From JAICND01 sp040905905 (GTDB lineage Bacteria > Actinomycetota > Acidimicrobiia > Spongiisociales > ZC4RG35), in the NCBI GenBank assembly GCA_040905905.1, contig JBBDQN010000056.1, positions 8,992 through 72,991 on the forward strand: a stretch of 64,000 nucleotides of DNA, given 5' to 3'. This document shows positions 32,428-40,422 of the stretch, in pieces. Under the pieces are notes generated by a model. That model did no database searches and was not told where the DNA came from. It saw only the letters and a list, made by a program, of their open reading frames with translations. Position numbers and translations under genes: made by a program. How positions within the stretch are numbered: the first letter of the stretch is position 1; each line of letters opens with the position of its first letter.

Positions 32428-33215
32428 TCGAGGCGGCCTTCGCCGGCCATCTTCCCATTGAGGACGTTGCCAGCGCGGTCGAAGAGGCAATAGCCGCCCT
32501 CGATGACGGCTCCTTGCGTGTAGCCGAAAAGGTGGATGGCGAGTGGGTTGTCAACAGTTGGCTCAAACAGGCCATCCTCCTCTACTTCCGACTACGCGAG
32601 ATGACCACCTTCGAGGTGGGTCCATTCGAGTTCCATGACAAGATCCCGCTCAAGCACAACCTTGCCGCCCAACAGGTCCGGGTGGTGCCCCCTGGGACTG
32701 TTCGCTATGGCGCCTTCTGCGAGCCGGGCGTGATCGTCATGCCCGGCTACGTCAACATCGGTGCGCGGGTAGGGGCGGGATCGATGGTGGACACCTGGGC
32801 GACGGTGGGGTCTTGCGCACAGATCGGACGCAACGTCCACCTCTCCGGTGGGGTAGGGATCGGGGGAGTCTTGGAGCCTACGGGAGCCCGTCCAGTCATC
32901 GTTGAGGACGGGGCCTTCATCGGTAGCCGTTCGATCGTGGTGGAGGGGGTCATCGTCGAAGAACGGGCGGTACTGGGCGCCAACACGGTTATTGCCGCCA
33001 ACACCCCCATTATCGACGTGACGGGGGCCGAACCGGTCGAACATAGGGGCCGGGTACCGGCCGGGTCAGTGGTTGTGCCCGGCACCAGAGCGAAGACCTT
33101 CCCAGCGGGTGACTATCAGCTCTCGTGCGCGTTGATCATCGGACACCGCACCGAGAGCACCAACGAGAAGACGGCTCTCAACGAATACCTGCGCGACCTG
33201 GGCGTCCAACTGTGA
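32412..33215 (+). CDS. dapD: Tetrahydrodipicolinate N-succinyltransferase DapD
   Basis: Transfers succinyl from succinyl-CoA to tetrahydrodipicolinate in lysine and diaminopimelate synthesis. 267 residues, with an N-terminal helical domain (SWLKQAILLYFRL) and a left-handed beta-helix of hexapeptide repeats. The segment MVDTWATVGSCAQIG, NVHLSGGVGIGGVLEP and FIGSRSIVVEGVIVEE are those of the Escherichia coli-type enzyme. This is not the separate ~317-residue DapD of Mycobacterium and Corynebacterium. It overlaps dapC by 16 nt and dapE by 4 nt. Confidence 0.94.
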   Translation: MSRELIEAAFAGHLPIEDVASAVEEAIAALDDGSLRVAEKVDGEWVVNSWLKQAILLYFRLREMTTFEVGPFEFHDKIPLKHNLAAQQVRVVPPGTVRYGAFCEPGVIVMPGYVNIGARVGAGSMVDTWATVGSCAQIGRNVHLSGGVGIGGVLEPTGARPVIVEDGAFIGSRSIVVEGVIVEERAVLGANTVIAANTPIIDVTGAEPVEHRGRVPAGSVVVPGTRAKTFPAGDYQLSCALIIGHRTESTNEKTALNEYLRDLGVQL

Positions 33216-34264
33216 CCACCCTGGCGGAGACCCTGGCCTGGCTGGTCGACATCCCATCGGTGACTACCGAGGAAGGACGGATCACCACCGAAATCGCCGC
33301 CCGGCTATATCCGGCATTGGGCCTCGATGGCGTCGATCGTTTTGGCAATTCGCTTATCGCCGGGCGCCGTACCGGCCGGCCCCTCTTCGTGTTGGCGGGC
33401 CACGTCGACACCGTCCCGTCCCAGGGACAAGGCCCGGCACGAGTGGAGGCGGGGAGGCTGCACGGTTTGGGGGCAGCCGACATGAAGTCGGGGGTTGCGG
33501 TCATGCTGCACCTGCTCGAGGACGCGGCGGTTGCAATGGGTTCCTATGACCTGGTCGGGATCTTCTACGCAGGTGAAGAGGGTCCCTCTGCAGGTAACGA
33601 ATTGGAGCAGGTTCTCAATTCAGCCCTCTGGCTCCAGGATGCCGAGCTGGCGGTTGTCCTGGAGCCGTCCGACGGCGAAATCCAGGTCGGGTGCAATGGG
33701 ATCATCAACGCCCAGGTGAGTTTCGTGGGAAAGTCTGCTCACGCAGCCCGACCATGGTTGGGGGAGAACGCCATTTCGAAGGCCGGTCAATTCCTGGCAG
33801 GATTGCACCAGCGGCAGCCAGAAGCAGTGGAAATCGGCGGGCTGGTGTACCGGGAGGTGGTATCGGCCACTCGTGCCGAGGGTGGAATCGCCAACAACAT
33901 CATTCCTCCGGTCTTCGAGCTCAACTTGAACTACCGGTTTGCCCCAACCAGGACGTTGGCCGAAGCGGAAGCGGCGCTGCGAGAGATCTGTTCGGCCGCC
34001 GACGAGGTAAAGGTGGTCGATTCCGCCCCGGCGGGCCCGGTCGACACCGATCATGTCCTCCTCGACCAGCTGGCGGCGGCCGCTGGAGCAGCCCGCACCG
34101 CCAAACAAGGCTGGACCGACGTGGCCCGTCTAGGAGCTCGTGGCATCCAGGCCATCAACTTCGGTCCTGGTGAGACCGCCCAGGCTCATCAGGCGGATGA
34201 GAGCGTGGCGCTCTCGGATCTCGATCGGAGCTTCGAAAGCCTCCGCTCGATCCTGACTGGTTAG
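33212..34264 (+). CDS. dapE: Succinyl-diaminopimelate desuccinylase DapE (M20 metallopeptidase)
   Basis: Dizinc hydrolase releasing succinate and LL-diaminopimelate. 350 residues. Metal ligands in AGHVDTVPSQ and GAADMKSG, catalytic and ligand Glu pair in AGEEGPSAGNEL, the dimerisation domain with SAHAARPWLGENAI, and a C-terminal ligand His in the ETAHQADE-like segment (AQAHQADESV). GTG 33212 overlaps dapD. It completes dapC-dapD-dapE. Its TAG stop overlaps the TAA stop of the convergent gene. Confidence 0.92.
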   Translation: MTTLAETLAWLVDIPSVTTEEGRITTEIAARLYPALGLDGVDRFGNSLIAGRRTGRPLFVLAGHVDTVPSQGQGPARVEAGRLHGLGAADMKSGVAVMLHLLEDAAVAMGSYDLVGIFYAGEEGPSAGNELEQVLNSALWLQDAELAVVLEPSDGEIQVGCNGIINAQVSFVGKSAHAARPWLGENAISKAGQFLAGLHQRQPEAVEIGGLVYREVVSATRAEGGIANNIIPPVFELNLNYRFAPTRTLAEAEAALREICSAADEVKVVDSAPAGPVDTDHVLLDQLAAAAGAARTAKQGWTDVARLGARGIQAINFGPGETAQAHQADESVALSDLDRSFESLRSILTG

Positions 34265-35790
34265 TCACCGGCGAGGCCCGCCGCCCAGCGGCCATCCGGA
34301 TCGATGATCAATCGAAAGTAGGCGTAGCTACCGAAGGCTCGTGCCTGTTCGAACTCCTCGGCCGTGAGGGTGCCCGAGATAGCCTGCCAGTCCTCCTCGG
34401 TGTTGGTGAGGTACACCGCAGGCCAGTAGTAGCCATCTGCATCGAAAGCGGGTTCGGTGTTGAGGATGCGCACGATCCAGTTCGGTACGTCGTAACCGCG
34501 GCGTGCGTTCGCCACCCAATCGCGGATGGGATCCTGGCCTACTTCATGCCCAACGATGGTCCCATCAGCGACCGCGATTTCGGCCAGAGTCTGGAGGTCG
34601 CAAGTTGCTGCCAACTCGAACAGGTGCTGGCGGGTGGCCTCCACCGCCGTCGGGAGGTCTTGGGGGGCCAGCACAATTGAACCGTCCAGGGGAGTGCATG
34701 GCAGGGAAGATTCTCCCGATCCCAGCGAGGCCCCTTCGACAGCGAGATGTCCGGCAAGCCCGAACGTTGAGCTATTGGGCACCTCGTGAATGATTTCGAA
34801 GGCCCCTTCCGAAAACCGACCAATTGTGATGGTCTGGCCGCCAATGGCGACGGTGCCATCCGCTGCCACCTGGAGGTCCCAGGCGTCACCGATGTCGACG
34901 GGGTCCGAGGTCTCGCCGGTGGCGAGATGTCTGACGACGAGTTGGCGGCCTTCGGCGGAGTCCTCGATGCTGTAGAGGAACCCTCCCGCCATCCCGATCG
35001 CGGTTATCGAGGGTAGGCAATCACGTTCGAGCGGTGAGAAGTCCTCGTACCTGCCCCCGGTGATGTAGTGGAACTTGACGTTGTTGCAGTCGCCGCCGGT
35101 GACGATCGCCACCACGTTGCTATCGACGGCCGCATCGATCAATACGTTCGTTGGCGGAACCACCGGGTACGAAGCGGATGTCGCTAGGTCCAGAATGCGT
35201 ATCTCTGATCCGTTGAGCGTGTCGTATCGGAGGGCGAGGGTTTGTTCACCGTCAACCATTTCGATCGGCACCATCAACTCACCCGGTCCGGGTGCGATCA
35301 GGGGACGGGGGAGTTTTTCACCGGCAGCCAGCCACATGATCGAGCCCTGTGCCCACGGAAGCGGTGTGGTCTCATGGACAAATACGAGTCCCCCGACTCC
35401 ATCATCCACCACCCAGGAGATGGTCTCGTAATAGGGATCGCTCACAAGATTTGTCTCTGAACCAGTGGTCAGGTCGCGAGTGGTGATCCCCTCGGGACCG
35501 GCGGTAACAACGTTGGCGATGGCAGGGAGATTCGGCTGGGGGACAATCGTTGTTGGCGAAGCCGTGGTGCTGGTCGAGCCACCGGCTACGGGGCCGGGGG
35601 AAGGGTTGTTGAACGACCAGACGGCTATCACCGCCACGACGCTCGCCACCGAAACTGCGGCCCCACTGGCGAGGGACACCATTCGGCGCCGGCGGCCGCG
35701 GCGGAGCACCCGCTCGTAGTCTTCCGGTCGGATCGCCAGTTGTTCGGCGGTGTCGTGAAGTTGTCGTCTGAGACGGTCTTCGATCTTCAT
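34261..35790 (-). CDS. Membrane-anchored regulator with beta-propeller-like ectodomain (likely anti-sigma partner)
   Basis: 509 residues. A cytosolic N-terminus (~40 residues, arginine-rich), one transmembrane helix (VSVASVVAVIAVWSF), a Ser/Thr/Pro linker, then ~430 extracytoplasmic residues with repeated strand blocks that look propeller-like, and a C-terminal alpha/beta domain (EDWQAISGTLTAEEFEQA). No catalytic motif is evident. The 4-nt overlap with the upstream sigma gene and the topology suggest an anti-sigma factor sensing the envelope; this is inference, because no canonical zinc-finger or RskA motif is seen. Confidence 0.65.
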   Translation of the reverse strand: MKIEDRLRRQLHDTAEQLAIRPEDYERVLRRGRRRRMVSLASGAAVSVASVVAVIAVWSFNNPSPGPVAGGSTSTTASPTTIVPQPNLPAIANVVTAGPEGITTRDLTTGSETNLVSDPYYETISWVVDDGVGGLVFVHETTPLPWAQGSIMWLAAGEKLPRPLIAPGPGELMVPIEMVDGEQTLALRYDTLNGSEIRILDLATSASYPVVPPTNVLIDAAVDSNVVAIVTGGDCNNVKFHYITGGRYEDFSPLERDCLPSITAIGMAGGFLYSIEDSAEGRQLVVRHLATGETSDPVDIGDAWDLQVAADGTVAIGGQTITIGRFSEGAFEIIHEVPNSSTFGLAGHLAVEGASLGSGESSLPCTPLDGSIVLAPQDLPTAVEATRQHLFELAATCDLQTLAEIAVADGTIVGHEVGQDPIRDWVANARRGYDVPNWIVRILNTEPAFDADGYYWPAVYLTNTEEDWQAISGTLTAEEFEQARAFGSYAYFRLIIDPDGRWAAGLAGD

Positions 35791-36335
35791 GGCCTGGTCT
35801 CCAACTCGTTGCGCAAATCGTTCATCGCTCGGTGCAGACGGCTCTTGACCGTCCCCGGGCGGATCCCGAGTGCCCCGGCGACCTCGTCGGTGCTCCAGTC
35901 GAGGTAGTGACGGAGAATCACCACGGCCTTGGTGTCTAGCGGTAGCGCCTTCACCGCCCGGTCGAGGTCCGGGTCACTCATCCGTACCTCGATTGAGGCC
36001 TGCGGGAAAACGTCGGTGAGGACCTCGCGCCGTCGTTTCCGCATTCGAGAGCGTGCCCAATTGAGGCCGACCCGGTAGGCCCAGCCGGGCTGGTTGTCGT
36101 ATGTCTGTACCGACCGCCAGTGTTGAAAAACCCGCGCCATGGCTTCGTCGGTGGCATCTGCGGCCAGGTCCCGGTCTCCCAGGGTGAGTGCCAGGGCTTT
36201 CAAGATCTGAGAGCGTTGGGATCGATAAAAGGCCTCGAAGGAAGCGTGTTGCAACCGGACGATCGGCTGTTCGCCTGTGTCGACACCGGTCACCTCCGGA
36301 TCTTCCTCATTGCTCGAAGACGCCGGAGGCTCCAC
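35787..36335 (-). CDS. ECF-type RNA polymerase sigma factor (second of operon)
   Basis: 182 residues. Region 2: FEAFYRSQRSQILKALALTLGD, AADATDEAMARVFQHW, and GWAYRVGLNWARSRMRKRRRE. Region 4: LPLDTKAVVILRHYLDWSTDEVAGALGIRPGTVKSRLHRAM. These read as a SigE/SigM-like ECF factor. I place the start at GTG 36335, 8 nt after the GH57-like stop; GTG 36293, next to GGAGG, is an alternative. The downstream membrane regulator overlaps by 4 nt. Confidence 0.85.
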   Translation of the reverse strand: MEPPASSSNEEDPEVTGVDTGEQPIVRLQHASFEAFYRSQRSQILKALALTLGDRDLAADATDEAMARVFQHWRSVQTYDNQPGWAYRVGLNWARSRMRKRRREVLTDVFPQASIEVRMSDPDLDRAVKALPLDTKAVVILRHYLDWSTDEVAGALGIRPGTVKSRLHRAMNDLRNELETRP

Positions 36336-36343
36336 TTTGGTTC

Positions 36344-37675
36344 TCAGCCCGTCAACGAGACGGTGGCCCTGTATTCGCCCGGGTTGACCGGCCAGTTGAC
36401 CCAAACGACCACTCCATGATCGGCCCCGGTCACGAAGAGGTCTCCCGGTTGGGCGAGGCTGATGAGGATCTGGCTGCGCCCGTCGTCGAAGCGGAATCTG
36501 TGGCCGGGATGGGCATTGGGCTCGCCGATATCGAGCCACGCACCTCCGTCAACCCGCATCCTGACCGGGTGGTCAAAGGCCAACACCAATTCGGGGCCAA
36601 GCCGGTCAAATCCCAATTCCACTACCGGCCGATAGTCGAAGGTGAGGTTGGTTCCCTTGACCCCCAGATCGACGGCGAGATGAGGGTGACTCATCCTGAC
36701 GGTTATCTGATCCCGGGCCTCCTCCACCGCTTCCAATTCGAAGGGCAAGCGTCGGGGCTCGCCGTCACTCAAAACCCGCCCGATTCGCCAGGGAGGCTCA
36801 CCCGGCAGGTACGAAACTGGTCGACCTGTGGTCTTGAGATCGACGGTCTTGATCAGACCTTCCACCGGATCGATCACCAGAGACAGATCTCGATTCTCGA
36901 CATGCACTTCGCCGACACCATCGGCGTCCCAATCGAGCTGGGTGATCTTGGTCCAGTCGGCGCCGAGCCGACGTTCCTGATCAAGACGGCGCCGCGCCAG
37001 GGTTAGGGCGGTGTGGGCCCGGGTGCGGTCAGAGGCCGACAGGTACCAGCTGGCTGCCTGAGCCTCAAGCAACAAGTCAACCGCCTCGGCTGGCGGGCGC
37101 TCTGGCCATCGGGTCGCTAGACGCAACATCTTGCGATAGAGAAGGGCTGCCTCGGGATTGGCGTCGATCTGACCTGCCCAGGCCCGGTCGACCGGTAACT
37201 GGAAGCGGTCGGAGCGACCGTCGCTGGTCACCATGCTGGGAGGCTGCTCGTGCAAGGGGAGGGCTACCACCACCTGGCCGAGATGATCGGTGACAGCCGA
37301 CTTGGCGAGAGCTGGCACCGACCCGACCGCAACTTGGTCGATCCCGTTGGCTGCGAACAAAGCCGCCAATTGGGGTTCCCAACCAAACGGCACATAGCCG
37401 ACCAACTCGGTGAGGCCGAGAGCGGTCAATTCGTCGATCTCCCGTCCGACCTGGAGGGCGCGGGATGACTCGGGTAACGAGGCGAGGATGGGGTCGGTCC
37501 AACCGCCCACCAGGAAGGTCCAGGCGGTACGGGAGAGAGCCGCCCGGGCCGGGTCGGACAGCGCGATCAACAAGTGTCCGGGAAGCCGGACGGCAAGAGG
37601 CTCCGTAGCTCGTTCGGCCAATCCGCTCTCGACCGCGACGACCGTTCCCGGCTGCCACACCGAGAGCACGTTCAC
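36344..37675 (-). CDS. GH57-like protein, probably catalytically degenerate
   Basis: 443 residues. The N-terminal half resembles the glycoside hydrolase family 57 barrel: LVGGWTDPILASLPESSRALQ matches the usual G..YEPIL..IP..DR..Q region, and GYVPFGWEPQLAALFAANGID matches the ..W..ER.WEP.L....GI segment. The Glu expected as nucleophile there is missing. The usual HxH start is also absent. The C-terminal half has KITQLDWDADGVGEVHVENR and beta strands like the DUF1926 domain of alpha-amylase-type GH57. A binding or regulatory role is likelier than hydrolysis. GTG 37675 overlaps the previous stop. Confidence 0.65.
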   Translation of the reverse strand: MNVLSVWQPGTVVAVESGLAERATEPLAVRLPGHLLIALSDPARAALSRTAWTFLVGGWTDPILASLPESSRALQVGREIDELTALGLTELVGYVPFGWEPQLAALFAANGIDQVAVGSVPALAKSAVTDHLGQVVVALPLHEQPPSMVTSDGRSDRFQLPVDRAWAGQIDANPEAALLYRKMLRLATRWPERPPAEAVDLLLEAQAASWYLSASDRTRAHTALTLARRRLDQERRLGADWTKITQLDWDADGVGEVHVENRDLSLVIDPVEGLIKTVDLKTTGRPVSYLPGEPPWRIGRVLSDGEPRRLPFELEAVEEARDQITVRMSHPHLAVDLGVKGTNLTFDYRPVVELGFDRLGPELVLAFDHPVRMRVDGGAWLDIGEPNAHPGHRFRFDDGRSQILISLAQPGDLFVTGADHGVVVWVNWPVNPGEYRATVSLTG

Positions 37676-37980
37676 TCCCGTCTCCGGGTCGAGGAGGGCC
37701 GCCGACGGAGCAAACCGAGTACAACCAGCGCAGGCAGCAGCCATATCAAGAGGACAGGCCTGGTCACCAACACGACAAGTGCCAACACCGCCGGGATCAG
37801 CCAACGACGGTCGACTCGGGCGAGGGTCGGCCACGCAAACCATATGGCGCCCAGGATCACCCCGCTCCGGAGCAGGACTCCTCCATTGGCTATGGCGCCG
37901 TTCCAATAGGCGATCCCGCCTCCGACCACCGCGACCAGGGCGGCGATCCCGATGATCCGACGGTTGGTCGGGTTGTGCAC
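37672..37980 (-). CDS. Small multi-pass membrane protein
   Basis: 102 residues with about four hydrophobic helices (IIGIAALVAVVGGGIAYW, LRSGVILGAIWFAW, and WLIPAVLALVVLVTRPVLLIWLLPALVV) and a basic tail (LLRRRPSSTRRRE). It is similar in plan to small membrane proteins found with ECF sigma/anti-sigma pairs, but no named family is recognised. The GTG at 37980 is adjacent to GGGGAGG, 10 nt after the anti-sigma stop. Start placement is moderately sure. Confidence 0.6.
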   Translation of the reverse strand: MHNPTNRRIIGIAALVAVVGGGIAYWNGAIANGGVLLRSGVILGAIWFAWPTLARVDRRWLIPAVLALVVLVTRPVLLIWLLPALVVLGLLRRRPSSTRRRE

Positions 37981-37990
37981 CCTCCCCAGG

Positions 37991-38770
37991 CTAGGTGAGC
38001 GGGGTGAGTGACCCGGCGATGCGAAGAACCTCCTCCAAAGGCAGCGCCGACTCAATGCGGATGGTCACTCCGTTCTCCTCCCAGAGGAGGACGTTGCCGG
38101 CCAGGCGGATCGTTTCGAACTGGATCACCCCATCCGCGTCCTCATACAAGAAGACATGAGGTTCACCTTCGATCCAAAAGCCCGGCACACCCCTCACCTC
38201 CACGTCAAGCAGACGGTGCTGGGAGGGGTTCAATTCCTTGGAGTAAATACCTCGATCGAGGCGTCCCTCGAAGCTGCTGATCAACATGCCCACTCCCGCG
38301 GTTGCGGTCTGGGGAAGATCGGGTTGGGGAGCCCAGAGGATGGTCACCTGGCCGCCCAGGTGCCGTTCGTCGTAATAGATCGCATCAGGCGCACCAAGGT
38401 CGGCCGGGGCTCCCGTGAGGACGGGGAAGTCGACCAGGTTCCCCACCTCGGAAGCCTCGACCTCCACGCCCAGGTCGAGATTGCCAGGGTCGAGGTTCCC
38501 GGTTGGAGGCAAAGTGGTCTCCACCCTCATTTCGATCTTTATTCCCGCCACCCCGAGCAATCGGGCGATCGCCTGGCGGGCACCGGGGGACAGGCTCACG
38601 ATCGCAACCAGGACCGCAACACCGATGAGGACAAGGGCTGGCCGGTAGTTACGGCGGTGTCCGGCTGCGCGTTGGTCGAGGCGGTTGTTGATCCGGACCG
38701 TCAGGTCCGCCGACACCGGCCAATCGAGTTCCTGCCCGAGTGACCGCAGGCCACGTTCCAAATCATCCAT
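37991..38770 (-). CDS. Membrane anti-sigma-like protein
   Basis: 259 residues. A short cytosolic N-terminus (DLERGLRSLGQELDWPVSADLTVRI), one transmembrane helix (ALVLIGVAVLVAIVSL) and an extracytoplasmic domain ending in EVLRIAGSL, resembling DUF4367-type domains of regulators of ECF sigma factors. The stalk contains PPTGNLDPGNLDLG. ATG 38770 overlaps the sigma factor's last codons by 8 nt, so the two are coupled. Release signal unknown. Confidence 0.7.
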   Translation of the reverse strand: MDDLERGLRSLGQELDWPVSADLTVRINNRLDQRAAGHRRNYRPALVLIGVAVLVAIVSLSPGARQAIARLLGVAGIKIEMRVETTLPPTGNLDPGNLDLGVEVEASEVGNLVDFPVLTGAPADLGAPDAIYYDERHLGGQVTILWAPQPDLPQTATAGVGMLISSFEGRLDRGIYSKELNPSQHRLLDVEVRGVPGFWIEGEPHVFLYEDADGVIQFETIRLAGNVLLWEENGVTIRIESALPLEEVLRIAGSLTPLT

Positions 38771-39361
38771 GGCTGCCCCTAAATTCTGACTCCAGATCGA
38801 GACGGATTGCTTTCAGGGCCCGTGCGGCCCGCGACTTCACCGTGCCCGGGGGGGGGGCACCGNNNNNNNNNNGATCCCAAGGGATCGCCCCGTCTCTTCT
38901 TCGGAGAGTTCCAGGAAATATCGACAAACGATCACGTCGCGTTGTTTGGTTGGCAGCGATTCCACCGCCCGCAGCAGGCGCCTTTGTTCGTCGCGGCCGA
39001 CCACGGCCGCTTCGGGGGATGGGGCCGCATCCCCCGAAACGGGATCGATCGCCATCCGCAAAGACAGGCGAGTCTGGCGGCCAGTGCGCCGTCTCCGGTT
39101 GAGAGCCTCGTTGCGCACGATGCGCAGCAACCATGGGCTCCACGGACGGCCGAGCTCGAAACGTCCCAATGTGGCATACGCCTTCACGAAAGCGTCCTGG
39201 ACGATGTCCTCGGCGTCGGCCTCGCTCCCGGAGACCAGATAGGCGACGCGCACAGCGATTTGTTGATATCGCCGGACCAACTCGGCGTAAGCATTCTTAT
39301 CTCCGTCTTTGGCCCCGGCCACCAGGGCGTCTTCGTCCAGTGGACGGCCCTCCACCGACAT
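38763..39361 (-). CDS. ECF-type RNA polymerase sigma factor, interrupted by an assembly gap
   Basis: About 198 residues. Region 2: YAELVRRYQQIAVRVAYLV, DAEDIVQDAFVKAYATLGRF and SPWLLRIVRNEALNRRRR. Region 4 begins LPTKQRDVIVCRYFLELSEEETGRSLGI, is cut by ten N (38863-38872) next to a G10 run, and resumes in a different frame as GTVKSRAARALKAIRLDLESE. The frame change is best explained by the gap and homopolymer, not by biology. It is the first gene of a six-gene operon and likely activates its own GGAACC-N16-TGTAAA promoter. Confidence 0.82.
38863..38872. other. Assembly gap (10 N)
   Basis: Ten unknown bases flanked by a G10 run (38848-38857). The gap falls within sigma region 4 and shifts the reading frame. 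Its true length is unknown. Confidence 0.98.
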
Positions 39362-39370
39362 ATCTCCCCT

Positions 39371-39398
39371 TTTACACCGTCGCTCGAGGTTTGGTTCC
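39371..39398 (-). promoter_or_regulatory. ECF-type promoter of the sigma/GH57-like operon
   Basis: On -, GGAACC (39398-39393), 16 nt ending in CGG, then TGTAAA (39376-39371), about 10 nt before the sigma ATG. The architecture is the same as the divergent promoter at 39411-39438, which suggests autoregulation. Confidence 0.6.
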
Positions 39399-39410
39399 CT
39401 GTGAACTTAT

Positions 39411-39438
39411 GGAACCCGGGAAGCGTTAGCGGTGTAGA
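39411..39438 (+). promoter_or_regulatory. ECF-type promoter of the FixH-like/cytochrome genes
   Basis: GGAACC (39411-39416), 16 nt ending in CGG, then TGTAGA (39433-39438). It mirrors the minus-strand promoter; the two -35 boxes form an inverted repeat GGTTCC-N12-GGAACC. Confidence 0.6.
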
Positions 39439-39466
39439 GGTGTCAAAACGCCAAGGAGGTGTATTG

Positions 39467-39985
39467 GTGAGACGGATCTCGATTCTGGGGCTGTTGCTCT
39501 TGGGAGTGTTGGGATTGGCGATGCCGGCGGCGTTCGCAGGAGGCTGGGCGATCACGAGCCTCGATGAACTCCCCGGTGAGTTTCGGGCCGGGGAGCCCTA
39601 TCAACTCGGCTACACCATCCTCCAGCATGGGAGGACGCCGGTCGACGGGGTGGAGACCCAGATCACCGTTCGCAACAGCGACACCGGTGAGACCTTGACG
39701 TTTGCGGGCGAACCGGATGGAAAGCCCGGGCACTATGTGGCTGAGGTGACTTTCCCGACCGGCGGGGGATGGTCATGGTCAGTGAATCAAGGTGCATTCG
39801 CAGTGCACGAACTAGGAGAATTGACGGTCGCAGCAGCGCCGGTAGTGCTAGCGACCGCGGCTACGGGCCTCTCGGTGTGGGCCCTGGTTTTGGGTGCGGC
39901 GACTGCCGTCGCTCTGGGCATGTTCCTGGCTCAGCTGATGTCTGTGCTCCGACGTAGGTCGGAGAAACTGGGTCTTGCGGACTGA
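39467..39985 (+). CDS. Exported FixH/YtkA-like domain protein
   Basis: 172 residues. Signal peptide (ISILGLLLLGVLGLAMPAAFAGG), then a beta-sandwich-like domain: FRAGEPYQLGYTILQHGRTPV, TITVRN-type strand, and GHYVAEVTFPTGGGWSWSV, typical of FixH/YtkA-like modules. A C-terminal transmembrane helix (residues ~135-158) follows. These domains often accompany copper or cytochrome maturation. GTG 39467 is chosen because AGGAGG at 39454-39459 is 7 nt upstream. It overlaps the cytochrome gene by 11 nt. Confidence 0.72.
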   Translation: MRRISILGLLLLGVLGLAMPAAFAGGWAITSLDELPGEFRAGEPYQLGYTILQHGRTPVDGVETQITVRNSDTGETLTFAGEPDGKPGHYVAEVTFPTGGGWSWSVNQGAFAVHELGELTVAAAPVVLATAATGLSVWALVLGAATAVALGMFLAQLMSVLRRRSEKLGLAD

Positions 39986-40376
39986 TCTACGCCGATTGTT
40001 GGTAACCGGATTGGTGACTCTCGGGCTGGCCGGGGCAACCTGGTCAGCCCTCCAGAGTCAAACGGAGCCACCGGTGACGGGCCTAATTGCGACAGGTTCT
40101 GGCATCGACGGTCGGATCGTGTTCACGGCCAGGGGTTGCACCGGGTGTCACAGCCGCGCCGGCGTACCCGGGAGTGCCATGATCGGGCCCAATCTCACCG
40201 ACCTGGCCACCCGGGCCGGGAGTCGGGTCGCAGGTCTGACGGCCGACGACTACGTGCGCCAGTCATTGCTCGAACCTCAGGCGTTCGTCGTCGAGGGTTA
40301 CTTCGAGCAGATGCCGACTCTGCCGCTATCTCCAAACGAGATCGACCTTTTGATCGACTTCCTGTTGTCGGCCTGA
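39975..40376 (+). CDS. Membrane-anchored or secreted class I c-type cytochrome
   Basis: 133 residues. An N-terminal hydrophobic segment (VTGLVTLGLAGATW) acts as signal or anchor. The heme site is CTGCH (about residue 56-60), and a distal Met lies in YFEQMPTL near residue 117, giving His/Met ligation as in class I cytochromes c. The partner oxidase is not in the window. The TTG start at 39975 overlaps the FixH-like gene, and both probably share the ECF promoter. Confidence 0.85.
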   Translation: MRTDLRRLLVTGLVTLGLAGATWSALQSQTEPPVTGLIATGSGIDGRIVFTARGCTGCHSRAGVPGSAMIGPNLTDLATRAGSRVAGLTADDYVRQSLLEPQAFVVEGYFEQMPTLPLSPNEIDLLIDFLLSA

Positions 40377-40387
40377 GCGGGCCTATT

Positions 40388-40412
40388 GGTGGAGAACGTC
40401 TCCACCTACACT
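40388..40412 (+). promoter_or_regulatory. Perfect inverted repeat next to a -10 element upstream of gatC
   Basis: GGTGGAGA (40388-40395), ACG, TCTCCACC (40399-40406), directly followed by TACACT (40407-40412), 10 nt before the gatC ATG. There is no T tract, so an operator overlying the promoter fits better than a terminator of the cytochrome gene. Confidence 0.45.
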
Positions 40413-40422
40413 CCCCGGCCTT

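Noticed and set aside
40388..40406. Hairpin as a terminator of the cytochrome gene
   Set aside because: No T tract follows, and a -10-like hexamer directly adjoins it, so an operator reading is preferred.
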